From an uncultured Bacteroidales bacterium (GTDB taxonomy: Bacteria > Bacteroidota > Bacteroidia > Bacteroidales > UBA932): DNA of 37,700 nt. Shown in pieces: positions 17,952 to 26,460 of this stretch; within the stretch, counting starts at the first letter, position 1; every line of letters starts with the position of its first letter. Where the stretch lies: NCBI GenBank assembly GCA_947367315.1, contig CANBDX010000020.1, positions 1 through 37,700 of the forward strand. The letters are read 5' to 3'. The notes under the pieces are model-generated. The model saw only the letters and a program-made list of their open reading frames with translations. It made no database searches and had not been told where the DNA came from. The translations under genes and the position numbers were made by a program.

Positions 17952-19538
17952 TTAAAATAGTGTCACCTGATGCAACGAGGCCGGCACATGAAAATCCGGT
18001 TCAGGAGTTTCCGGATTCTTCCAACTATACCATCGTTCTATGATTTTTCCGTCTTCCTTATAGAAATCACCTCGATATAATCCAAGGTATAGGCTTCCAT
18101 CGGAAAGGAATTTATCTACGTAATCCATCGGGATGGAAACATCCACACGGTACCCGCAATCAGTCATTTCTGCTTTTGCAATAAAATCCTTCGGAGGCTC
18201 CCATGAGAAGTCAAACTGTCTGTAATAGGATGCCCTGTATGACAGAACATGCCCCATAGGGTCGATTTCAAAGCACTCGTAATCATTCATATCCGGATCC
18301 TTTGAAAAGAAAATCTCCACGCGGTCGCCGACCTCAAGATCCCTTTCATAAGCAAAGTTTTCTGCATACACAAGGTCCATATCCATAACATCAAAACTAA
18401 AATGGAGAAATTCTCCGGAGGACGATACTGAAATTTCCGTAGGTGCACACGTCTCGCCCCAAGGATTCATCAGAGGACCGACCTGAGCCTTTCCAAGCCC
18501 TTCGCCATACTCTCGAAGAAAACTTAAGTCAGGGTGGTTCCTGACATATTCATCGTCAATATAAGCGGCAAACGAGGTTATATTACGAAGTCCTAATGCA
18601 GCATATGATTCCAGGTCAGCGAGAAAAACATCCCTATTCCAAGGTAGCTTAACAGCAGGCTTCTTCCAATTGCTGAACAACGACACATCAAGCCAGTATT
18701 CCAATACCACAGCTGTCTCGAGGGGAAAAACCTCAAGATTTTCCTTGAGATACTGAAGGTTTGTCAGGCTGCCCGGATTCTTTTCAATCGCTTTATCTCC
18801 AAGCCGCTCATCCTTAAGCGGTTTTTCATAAGAACGATAAATAGGAGCAAATTCAAGGAAGATTCCTTCTTCCGGCTTGACCTTACGAGGAGCAGGAAGG
18901 GTTGTTACATAAGCCAGATGAGCAAGCTGTGCCTGAGGGTCCCATGTGCGGAGTTCCTTTATAATACGGTTTTCTACAATCAGGGCTTGTTCACTATCCG
19001 AGTATTTAGAGCACTCAGGACAATGACACATAGGACGATTGTCGTCAATCCAGAAATAGTACCTGTGATTGGTCGCAGGAAGAAGTTTTGCATAATATAA
19101 TGCACGAGCTGCAACCGTATCAAGAGCTGCCTGAGAGTGCACACAAAGATTTACATCATTACGTCTGCGGCCTTTCCTGTCCATTCTGAACATGGTGGAG
19201 TCCTTCTCAAAAAGGTCTCTCGGAAGCAATTCGCTTACAGCATGAAGCTGATGCTCCACATGAATTCCATATTCCAGACAGTCGTTAAAGAACTTCTGTC
19301 CTCTTTCAGTCGCCATAAAATCAGCTACCTGCTGAGGTCTGATATGGGTTCCTATGGTATTAATGCCACTTTCATGCGCCAACGCAGCCCAGTCTACATT
19401 CTCAAGATCGTTGACAGTCAGGACTATTCCCTTCATATCGAAACGAGACGAAAATTCTTTTCTGCCTGCATTACCGCAGCAGGCAGAAAAGAATATCGAA
19501 GATAAAAGAATGCAAACTACAATATGCAGTTTCTTCAT
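17952..19538 (-). CDS. DUF4838 (GH163-like) lipoprotein with C-terminal CBM9-like domain
   Basis: The 528-residue protein has a lipoprotein signal with C20 (FFSAC), so it is probably surface-exposed. Residues about 35-345 form a putative TIM barrel with the C171-x-C173-x2-C176 cluster (CHCPEC) followed by SDSEQALIVENRI, the pattern typical of DUF4838. That family includes GH163 endo-beta-N-acetylglucosaminidases such as BT1044, which act on complex N-glycans. Residues about 365-528 look like a CBM9/DOMON-type beta-sandwich (VEIFFSKDPDMNDYECFEIDPMG). A surface endo-hexosaminidase would fit a locus that also encodes GH20, NagA and NagB. The link to GH163 is by motif pattern only; catalytic residues were not assigned, so it may be a related, uncharacterised hydrolase. 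Confidence 0.65.
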   Translation of the reverse strand: MKKLHIVVCILLSSIFFSACCGNAGRKEFSSRFDMKGIVLTVNDLENVDWAALAHESGINTIGTHIRPQQVADFMATERGQKFFNDCLEYGIHVEHQLHAVSELLPRDLFEKDSTMFRMDRKGRRRNDVNLCVHSQAALDTVAARALYYAKLLPATNHRYYFWIDDNRPMCHCPECSKYSDSEQALIVENRIIKELRTWDPQAQLAHLAYVTTLPAPRKVKPEEGIFLEFAPIYRSYEKPLKDERLGDKAIEKNPGSLTNLQYLKENLEVFPLETAVVLEYWLDVSLFSNWKKPAVKLPWNRDVFLADLESYAALGLRNITSFAAYIDDEYVRNHPDLSFLREYGEGLGKAQVGPLMNPWGETCAPTEISVSSSGEFLHFSFDVMDMDLVYAENFAYERDLEVGDRVEIFFSKDPDMNDYECFEIDPMGHVLSYRASYYRQFDFSWEPPKDFIAKAEMTDCGYRVDVSIPMDYVDKFLSDGSLYLGLYRGDFYKEDGKIIERWYSWKNPETPEPDFHVPASLHQVTLF

Positions 19539-19553
19539 ATCTGATTATTGATT

Positions 19554-21956
19554 TTACTTGTTTGGATCGTAATTGTAATGCTCTTCGTAGCCGGTCTTAC
19601 GTCTGAAGACATTCAATGTAATTGAACCATGAGTTCTTTCTGTACCAGCATCTCCTGACCAACTTACAAGTTCTAGAGCACCATTCATATAACGCGATCC
19701 CGCTGCGCCTACATTTCCTGGTGTACCCACAAGAGCAGACCAGAGCACGACACCTCCGTGGAAACTTTCATTCCAACCCTCACGCGCCTGATCCAGATTT
19801 TGCCAGAAATTCTTATCGTATGCATATGTATCAAAAAGAATATGCATTCCATCGCCAAGGGCATGTCCGTAGTATATGTTATTACCTGTCATTGAACGAT
19901 TAGGCGCAAGACCATAATTATTTGCTGACTTTGCGAAATCAGTTGCAACTGCATTCCACTGAGCTACAGTAAGTTTACCGCTCTTTATCGCATCATAACA
20001 AGCTATCTCATTAGCTCCTGGCGTATGTGTCGTATTACCTCCTTTATCGGAAGCATATGCCTGATTCTGACTATAAGGCTCCTTTTCAATACGTGATGAG
20101 TATCTTACCATCGGCAATGTGTAATGGTCAAATGTCTGTTGATCGCTTGTATAGAATACGCCCTTCAATGTATTCCAAGCATTAGGATTGATAAGGCTAA
20201 TATAGCCATTATAACCTCTTAGGATTATATAATGATAACCTCTTGGCTGGTCGGCAAGTGTACCGACTGCTTTGTCTGGATTTGCCATATTAATTGGTAT
20301 CTCATGTTGTTTGACCCAATCCACGGTAACCATCATACCGGTCTCAAGGCAGAATATCTTTTCAGCATTAGCATGATTCTGAGCATATACAGAAATGTTG
20401 TCCCACCTGTAATAGTCACCGCCGTCCTTAGCCATACTGAAGGTGCCGATAATCATCTCAACCTCAGATTCTCCAGATGTATAAGCAACCTTTACATCGT
20501 AGATACCCTGAGCTGCATCTGCAGGAATGCTCACAGTAAGATTTCCATCTGCTGCACTCTTTATGGTAGTTTCTACTGTAGCATCAGAACTTACAAGAGA
20601 CACCTTGGTAACCTTGCTTGGTGCAGTACATGGAAGGACAAGATCCTCACCGCCGCAACGTACAAGACGTTCAGGGAAAGTGAACTCAGGCACATCCGCC
20701 TCCACAAGAAGGGTTGTGATAGCAGAAATTACGGCTAGATGCTCTGTCGAAGCGTCTCCGGTAACGAATGAGAGAGTAAGGTCAGGATATGAGCTAAGAC
20801 CATCAAACTCCACACATCCGCCGTTCATATCAGATGTATTGGCAAGATTGAAAGACTTGCGAGCTACTTCTGTATCACCAGATTTTACCACAAGCTCTGC
20901 AAGAGTGGCAGCAGATGCGAAAGATGATGCCTGAGCATACACCTTCATATTAGAAACTCTGAATCCATCTGCAGCAGGAACAGCAAGGGTACCGCTATTA
21001 GAAGCAATTGATGTTCCAGATGCATATACTGTTGTCTGAGATTTCTCGTTTGCATAATCTGTCTTGAATCGTGACAGCTTGAACGGTATCTTGTTCAACT
21101 TGTCATTTTTGAGAACAAAATCAGACGGAATTTCAGACTTGCAGGTGAGAGTCATCGTCTTTGTAGACATTGTTAGCGAAAGAACCTGACCGGCCTTAAG
21201 TTCTACCGGAAGAGATGAGAACCATACATTGTACTCATCATTTTCCCAAGGAAGACCTTCAGGATATACTGCTGTCAATGCAGTGGATCCGGTACCTGAA
21301 ACTGTGCCAGATATTCCTGCTGCAGCATAGTCACTTGAGAATGCAGCGACGAAATCTGCTGCTACTGGCTCTGCAGAACCGCTGAAGTCAACGGTAACCA
21401 CCTGGACATCTTCTTTCTTGAGCAGCTGGTAAACATCATTGATAACAAAGTTAAACGGTGCTGAAAGTCTTTTGAACCTGGTGACTTCCACTTCAGAAGC
21501 TGATTTCGGAACATTCAGGCTTGGCTCTCCCAGAAGGAAATCATATGCCGGATCATATGTACCCACACCAGGATACTGCACTGCAAAAAGACGTGCGGTA
21601 CCATCCGCCTTAGTAGTGGTGTTATGTGGCATCAAATAGTTATAGTTATAAGTCTCAGTACCTGCTACCTCAGCATGAGAGAATGAATACTTTCCATTTC
21701 TTGCCGGTGAAGCAACTACTGGTGAGGCTCCATCTGCATAGAAAACACTGATAGTTTCTGTTCCGCTGAGAGTAATACCTGTTCCTTCAACATATGACGA
21801 CTTGACATCGTCCTGAGCCCATATTCCTGCTTCCACAGACAAAGTTTTCTGAATTGTAGGCTTGACAGAAAGATCAAGATCCTCTGAAAATTCCGGTTTC
21901 TGGCATGAGAACATTGTCACGCCAATAAGAGCTAAAATAAATATATTCTTTTTCAT
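19554..21956 (-). CDS. Surface lipoprotein: fimbrillin-like N-terminus plus unknown C-terminal domain
   Basis: An 800-residue lipoprotein with lipobox C18 (MFSC). Residues about 30-295 have the look of a fimbrillin/Mfa-like domain (GTETISVFYADG, FLLGEPS, LSAPFNFVIND). An Ig-like segment follows (about 300-420), then a TIG-like strand domain (about 424-508, FPERLVRCGGE to IGTFSMA). The last 290 residues are shared with the lipoprotein encoded at 23681-25447 (for example KIFCLETGMMV, QPRGYHYI, GNTTHTPG, ESFHGGVVLW) and are not a domain I recognise. Position in the locus suggests a glycan-binding or scaffold role at the cell surface. It is Thr/Ser/Ala-rich at the N-terminus, unlike its paralogue, which has a BACON domain there. 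Confidence 0.7.
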   Translation of the reverse strand: MKKNIFILALIGVTMFSCQKPEFSEDLDLSVKPTIQKTLSVEAGIWAQDDVKSSYVEGTGITLSGTETISVFYADGASPVVASPARNGKYSFSHAEVAGTETYNYNYLMPHNTTTKADGTARLFAVQYPGVGTYDPAYDFLLGEPSLNVPKSASEVEVTRFKRLSAPFNFVINDVYQLLKKEDVQVVTVDFSGSAEPVAADFVAAFSSDYAAAGISGTVSGTGSTALTAVYPEGLPWENDEYNVWFSSLPVELKAGQVLSLTMSTKTMTLTCKSEIPSDFVLKNDKLNKIPFKLSRFKTDYANEKSQTTVYASGTSIASNSGTLAVPAADGFRVSNMKVYAQASSFASAATLAELVVKSGDTEVARKSFNLANTSDMNGGCVEFDGLSSYPDLTLSFVTGDASTEHLAVISAITTLLVEADVPEFTFPERLVRCGGEDLVLPCTAPSKVTKVSLVSSDATVETTIKSAADGNLTVSIPADAAQGIYDVKVAYTSGESEVEMIIGTFSMAKDGGDYYRWDNISVYAQNHANAEKIFCLETGMMVTVDWVKQHEIPINMANPDKAVGTLADQPRGYHYIILRGYNGYISLINPNAWNTLKGVFYTSDQQTFDHYTLPMVRYSSRIEKEPYSQNQAYASDKGGNTTHTPGANEIACYDAIKSGKLTVAQWNAVATDFAKSANNYGLAPNRSMTGNNIYYGHALGDGMHILFDTYAYDKNFWQNLDQAREGWNESFHGGVVLWSALVGTPGNVGAAGSRYMNGALELVSWSGDAGTERTHGSITLNVFRRKTGYEEHYNYDPNK

Positions 21957-21967
21957 GGCGTCATCAT

Positions 21968-22135
21968 TTAAATTGTTGGTATAGTATTCCAGTCATCCTC
22001 ACCGTCCGGAATAGATCCGTCATTCCATCCTGAACCGCATAAAACTTGCTCCGATTCCATTTCCATGATGGAAACACTCGGAAGCACATATTCTGATGTG
22101 TGCCCGATCAATTCATGAGTTTTCATCTTTTTCAT
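21968..22135 (-). CDS. Small 55-residue protein inside the polysaccharide locus
   Basis: This frame starts MKKMKTHELIGHTSEYVLP and ends in the acidic, Trp-containing GEDDWNTIPTI. It fills the only sizeable space between the BACON/TIM-barrel gene (18 nt upstream) and the 800-residue lipoprotein gene (11 nt downstream). It has no signal peptide and one Cys (VLCGSG). Very short proteins of the form MKK...P.....E..VLC.SG...DGE..W are common beside surface-lipoprotein genes in Bacteroidales, and as far as I know have no assigned role. Tight spacing, ATG start and biased composition support expression; function is unknown. Confidence 0.6.
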   Translation of the reverse strand: MKKMKTHELIGHTSEYVLPSVSIMEMESEQVLCGSGWNDGSIPDGEDDWNTIPTI

Positions 22136-22153
22136 AGTATTAGTGATTATACT

Positions 22154-23668
22154 TTATTTATTCCAACAGAATATTTCCATATCACCTTCAATAATGTTGT
22201 AAGTAGTGCCTGTCATTGCCACCACATTACCATTCTTGAGGACTCTCTGCACGGAAGCGTCGGCTTCTATTGTCAGGGTCATGGACTCTTGTATACTACG
22301 GTTTACAATAACCAGATAATATTTATCTCCGTTTTCTATATGAGAAACCACCGCACCGGAGCTTGTCTCAAGTTTGCTGAACACTGAAGGCAACTGACCA
22401 AGAGCTTTGGTACCGATTGGCAATTCTCCAGTATGACCGACTGATATCACGTTACATCCCAGGAACACCTTTGAAAGAGCACGAATGTCAGCATTAACCG
22501 CCTGAGCGCGTTCGTAAACTCTGGTTTTTTTTGAGTCTGTCTCCAGTCCCCAGTAGGTGAAATACTGCAGACCCTGAGCTCCATAGGCCAGGTTAGTAAA
22601 CATCTGCGCACGTAATTCCTGAGTGGTAGGAATCGGATAGAAGATCTTATCTCCCTCATACTCCCATTCCTTCGAATTAGCTCGTGCAAAAGCCCAGAAC
22701 GGTATATTTCTGGATTTGGATGCCTCCATTATCACTTCAAGGTTGAAATACCAGTCGTAACGCAATGAGTTAGGAGCATCATTAATAGAGACCACCGGAT
22801 AATTATCAAACGACAACATCCTGACTGGAACAGTATTAAGATAATCATTTACGTTAGTCGGGTACTTATCAATCTTACCCCACGCCCAGTTCGGATAAAT
22901 ATTGATATAGCAGACATGCTTGCTATCGACGCTTTGAACAGCCTTCACTATTTCAGCCCACTGTGCAAAATCCTTTCTTTCAGGCTCGTCCTCAACAAAG
23001 TATCCATATAAGGCCGGGTGATTCATTATGGCCTTGACTGTCGACACCGGATCGGTCAGCAGTTCAGGACACTGAAGTATAAGCTTCACTCCTGCATTAT
23101 GTGCTATATCCAGAACACTGAGAGCGGTCTTCAGATCGGTATAAATGCCAAGATAAATATTTATTCCAGCAGCCTTCATGGATGGGAACCTTTCAGCAGA
23201 TTTGTCTTCTGGAATGTCAGCCCATGCAATTATCGGAAACTCTTCAGGAACTTCCGGAACAACAGGATCCGGAGTGTCACCTTCACCTCCCTGATCAGGT
23301 TCCTGCTCTTCAACCACTTCAAGAGTCTGACAGATTTCTATCACATAGGACTTGACACCGTTGATCTTGACATCGAAGAAGGCACGACGTCTCTGGCCAG
23401 AGTTATTCTTCTCTGCATAGACAGTCACAGAGCCATCACCATTGCCTTTAGCCGGAGCGATATCAATCCACTGCTGGCCGCTTCTTCTGACGATTTCCCA
23501 ATCGGCATCAGAAGTTACCGGAAAAGTCTTCTCATATTTATTCGCTGGTATCTCAATGCCATTCAAAAGATTCTCACCGATAGTAAAAACCGCTTTCTGG
23601 CCTTCTATATTGCCTGACGAACAACACACTAGCAATATCGGCAACAAGGTCATAAGTATTCTTTTCAT
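22154..23668 (-). CDS. BACON-domain lipoprotein with TIM-barrel glycosidase-like domain
   Basis: A lipoprotein of 504 residues if started at the ATG at 23668 (MKRILMTLLP); a second ATG four codons upstream (23680) abuts the previous stop and is possible. The signal ends at a lipobox (LLVCCSSG). Residues about 28-116 are a BACON domain (VTSDADWEIVRRSGQQWIDI), followed by an acidic Pro/Gly-rich linker. Residues about 145-405 form a TIM barrel resembling clan-A-like hydrolases (FPSMKAAGINIYLG, ALYGYFVEDEPE, MLSFDNYP, QYFTYWG), and a small C-terminal beta domain closes it. The D-E pair in VEDEPE (about D227-E228) is the likely acid/base region. The family is not one I can name. A surface endo-acting enzyme is the best inference. 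Confidence 0.7.
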   Translation of the reverse strand: MKRILMTLLPILLVCCSSGNIEGQKAVFTIGENLLNGIEIPANKYEKTFPVTSDADWEIVRRSGQQWIDIAPAKGNGDGSVTVYAEKNNSGQRRRAFFDVKINGVKSYVIEICQTLEVVEEQEPDQGGEGDTPDPVVPEVPEEFPIIAWADIPEDKSAERFPSMKAAGINIYLGIYTDLKTALSVLDIAHNAGVKLILQCPELLTDPVSTVKAIMNHPALYGYFVEDEPERKDFAQWAEIVKAVQSVDSKHVCYINIYPNWAWGKIDKYPTNVNDYLNTVPVRMLSFDNYPVVSINDAPNSLRYDWYFNLEVIMEASKSRNIPFWAFARANSKEWEYEGDKIFYPIPTTQELRAQMFTNLAYGAQGLQYFTYWGLETDSKKTRVYERAQAVNADIRALSKVFLGCNVISVGHTGELPIGTKALGQLPSVFSKLETSSGAVVSHIENGDKYYLVIVNRSIQESMTLTIEADASVQRVLKNGNVVAMTGTTYNIIEGDMEIFCWNK

Positions 23669-23680
23669 ATATCTAAACAT

Positions 23681-25447
23681 TTACATTGTAGGATTATAGT
23701 TATAGACACTCTCATCATATACCTTCTTCCTGAAAATTCTCAATGTCATCGAACCTGTTGAAGCTCCGTTTCCTTCTTCACCAGTCCAACCCAAAAGCTG
23801 AAGCGCACCATTCATCTGAGCAGCACATGTGTGATTGATGTTTCCATTATTACCATAGTTGGCAGTCCAAAGGACAACACCGCCATGGAAACTCTCTACC
23901 CAACCATCACGGGCCTGTTGTACATTATTCCAATACTGTTTTGTTCCAGGTGCTACTGTTCCGGTACCGGCTGGATTGATTGTAGCTGTATAGTTGTCAA
24001 ACAATATTCTCATGTCATGATTTGTCGCATGACCATAATTCTCCATATTATTTCCAGACAGACGCGACCTATACAACGAAGCAGTACTATATGCTCCGAA
24101 TTCAGATGCAACACCGTTCCACTGTGACACTTTCAGATTTCCGGACTTAATAGCGTTATAACATTCTTTCTGACGGTCTCCTGGTGTGTGGGTAGTATTA
24201 CCCTTATATTCTGCAGGATATGCCTGATGCTGCTGATATGGATCTTTTTCCACGCGAGAAGAGAATCTCACCTGAGGCAATTCATAATCTCCGAATGTCG
24301 CTCCGGCTGCCACATTGAATGCTGACATATAGCCTGCTTCATTAGGATTAATCAGACGCAGCTGATCAGTTTCACCTCTAAGGGCGATATAATGATATCC
24401 ACGAGGCTGATTATCCAAGTTGCCCAGAGCGTTACCAGGGTGATTAGAATTAATCAATATCTTATGTTCATATACCCAGTCCACAGAGACCATCATACCG
24501 GTTTCAAGACAGAATATCTTCTCCTCCTTTCCAGGATAATTCTGTGCATAAACTGTAATATTATCCCACATGTAATACTCTCCTCCATCAAGGGCCATAC
24601 TGAATGTACCCACAGTCTTTTCCATGCGACCTTCATCATACACGATCTTCATATCGTATATTCCCTGAGGAGCTGTGTCAGGAATCATCACAGAAAGAAT
24701 CTCACTGGCTGTACTTACTATAGTTCCTGCATAAGAATCGTTTCCATTGACAAAAGCGACAGAAAGGACTTTTTCAGGGAATGTACAAGGAAGTGACAAG
24801 ACCTCACCTCCACAACGTACCAATCGTTCAGGGAATGTAACAACAGGAGATACTTCTTCCAAAGTAAGGAGTCTTATCCTGCCGACATTCATTTCCTTGG
24901 CACTATCATAGATAACCTTCAGGTCCACTTCTTCATGAGGAGCATCCTGTGGAATAGTAACAACGATCAGATCATCAGTCCTGTCCTCGGAGATGACTCC
25001 CTCAGCATCGTTGAACATAACCTTTTCAACCAGAACCAGTCCGCTTCCAGTCAAGGTTATTTCCCTGCCAAGCACACCCACAGAAGGAGCTGTTATCATG
25101 AACTCCAGCATAGTCTGCGTGATGTGTACCTGCTTGCTGATACCACCTTCAGCTGTGATTACTACAGTAGCCTCTCTTGCAACAGTGGAAACGTTTGCAT
25201 CGACAGTGACTTTGACAAGATCATTTCCAGTACCGGAAGTCGCAGAGAAATCCAGCCACGTATCATTACATTCCAATGTCCATGCTGCATTGGACTCGAT
25301 ATTGATGTAGCCGTAAGCTGATTTATCATCAAACATAAGCATCTGACGATCTATTTTCAGATACTCGTTCGGTTTCAATTCTGTCTCCATCTCCTGACAA
25401 GAGAACAAAGCAATTGAAAAAATAAAGAAATAGATAATTTTTTTCAT
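23681..25447 (-). CDS. Surface lipoprotein: BACON and TIG-like domains plus unknown C-terminal domain
   Basis: A 588-residue lipoprotein with lipobox C17 (ALFSC). It has a BACON domain at about 28-112 (ESNAAWTLECNDTWLDFS), a TIG-like domain at about 117-196 (ITLTGSGLVLVEKVMFND), a second one at about 204-285 (FPERLVRCGGE to VGTFSMA), and a 300-residue C-terminal domain shared with the 800-residue lipoprotein two genes downstream. BACON domains are often carbohydrate-associated spacers in Bacteroidota surface proteins. Its position right after SusD and the DUF5017 gene suggests a surface glycan-binding protein. The C-terminal domain is unrecognised and rich in Trp, Tyr and Asn. An enzymatic role cannot be excluded. 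Confidence 0.7.
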   Translation of the reverse strand: MKKIIYFFIFSIALFSCQEMETELKPNEYLKIDRQMLMFDDKSAYGYINIESNAAWTLECNDTWLDFSATSGTGNDLVKVTVDANVSTVAREATVVITAEGGISKQVHITQTMLEFMITAPSVGVLGREITLTGSGLVLVEKVMFNDAEGVISEDRTDDLIVVTIPQDAPHEEVDLKVIYDSAKEMNVGRIRLLTLEEVSPVVTFPERLVRCGGEVLSLPCTFPEKVLSVAFVNGNDSYAGTIVSTASEILSVMIPDTAPQGIYDMKIVYDEGRMEKTVGTFSMALDGGEYYMWDNITVYAQNYPGKEEKIFCLETGMMVSVDWVYEHKILINSNHPGNALGNLDNQPRGYHYIALRGETDQLRLINPNEAGYMSAFNVAAGATFGDYELPQVRFSSRVEKDPYQQHQAYPAEYKGNTTHTPGDRQKECYNAIKSGNLKVSQWNGVASEFGAYSTASLYRSRLSGNNMENYGHATNHDMRILFDNYTATINPAGTGTVAPGTKQYWNNVQQARDGWVESFHGGVVLWTANYGNNGNINHTCAAQMNGALQLLGWTGEEGNGASTGSMTLRIFRKKVYDESVYNYNPTM

Positions 25448-25480
25448 ATTATGCTTGATTTACGGTCATTAAACTTTACA

Positions 25481-26446
25481 TTATTCGAATTTCAGTTCAA
25501 ATTCGCGTACCACCGTACTGACTTTGCCATATAATGAGTTTGTGGCAATAAAAGCGACATATACACTTTCTTTTTCCGGAGACACATATGTATGGGTGTA
25601 CTCATACAGATTCTGATCGATAGACTTTATTGCAAGTCCAGTATCTGGAGTAACATTGGACGGATAAAATGGAGTAGAGATAAGATACGTATCTATATCT
25701 GAAGCATCTGAAGCATCTGAAGCAGTCAAGCTTGCTTTGCCGACTCCACGTGAGCACTGAATAGGATCAGCAAGATCGACACTCTTCCATAAGTTACTGA
25801 TTCCGTCTACGACATAACTCTCTGACGTACCGTCAAGAAGTACATTCCTGATATTGAAACCAGAGAACGACCAAACTCCTGGAGAGGTCATATCCTGTGT
25901 CTGTGCCTTAAACTGGAAAGCCACGAACACAGGCGTGTTTACATTGAACTCAGACAGGATTGCCTCACCGCTTTCCTGAGGTCCCACGGTAAGCTTATTT
26001 CCCGGAATGTTGAAACGGTCTGTTATATCAGTCCATGTCGCGTTACGTACACCCCAGGTCGTATATAATGCTTCAGTCGGAGTTCCTGCAAGATATTCAT
26101 ATTCAGGAACGAAATCATTAGACACAAGGACACGGAGAGTATTAGGAGTGCTTCCTGTATAAGTTGATGTAAAATTCATATATGGAGTCACCACCCTTGT
26201 ATCACGGTCACGGTTCCTATAGTCTGAGCCATTTTCTCCGGAATAGAAAACAATATTGTCCGGAGCTCCGGTGAAGGTAAATTTCACATTATACGCGTCC
26301 AGAACGGTTTCACCGTCTTCAGCAATGACACTAGTCTTTTCTACGACTGCGCTCACATCAAAATCAGGAACTACGACTTCCTGCTCACATGACATCAGGA
26401 ATCCTGCTGCAATCGCTATATATAAGGTATTTATAACTTGTCTCAT
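25481..26446 (-). CDS. DUF5017-type surface glycan-binding lipoprotein
   Basis: The 321-residue protein has lipobox C20 (FLMSC) and the DUF5017 pattern at the N-terminus (VKFTFTGAPDNIVFYSGENGSDYRNRDR, about 53-81 in broken form), a domain found in SusE/SusF-position lipoproteins of Bacteroidota. The rest is predicted beta-rich, ending in YVAFIATNSLYGKV...REFELKF. It is encoded 14 nt after susD, the usual place for a surface glycan-binding protein that holds the substrate near SusC/D. A short in-frame repeat encodes ASD three times near residue 245. Ligand unknown. Confidence 0.8.
   Translation of the reverse strand: MRQVINTLYIAIAAGFLMSCEQEVVVPDFDVSAVVEKTSVIAEDGETVLDAYNVKFTFTGAPDNIVFYSGENGSDYRNRDRDTRVVTPYMNFTSTYTGSTPNTLRVLVSNDFVPEYEYLAGTPTEALYTTWGVRNATWTDITDRFNIPGNKLTVGPQESGEAILSEFNVNTPVFVAFQFKAQTQDMTSPGVWSFSGFNIRNVLLDGTSESYVVDGISNLWKSVDLADPIQCSRGVGKASLTASDASDASDIDTYLISTPFYPSNVTPDTGLAIKSIDQNLYEYTHTYVSPEKESVYVAFIATNSLYGKVSTVVREFELKFE
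25697..25723. repeat. Three tandem copies of a 9-bp unit
   Basis: ATCTGAAGC is repeated three times in perfect tandem inside the DUF5017 gene, encoding consecutive Ala-Ser-Asp units in the minus frame. Copy number changes would stay in frame. Confidence 0.9.
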
Positions 26447-26460
26447 ATCAGTTCATTTAA

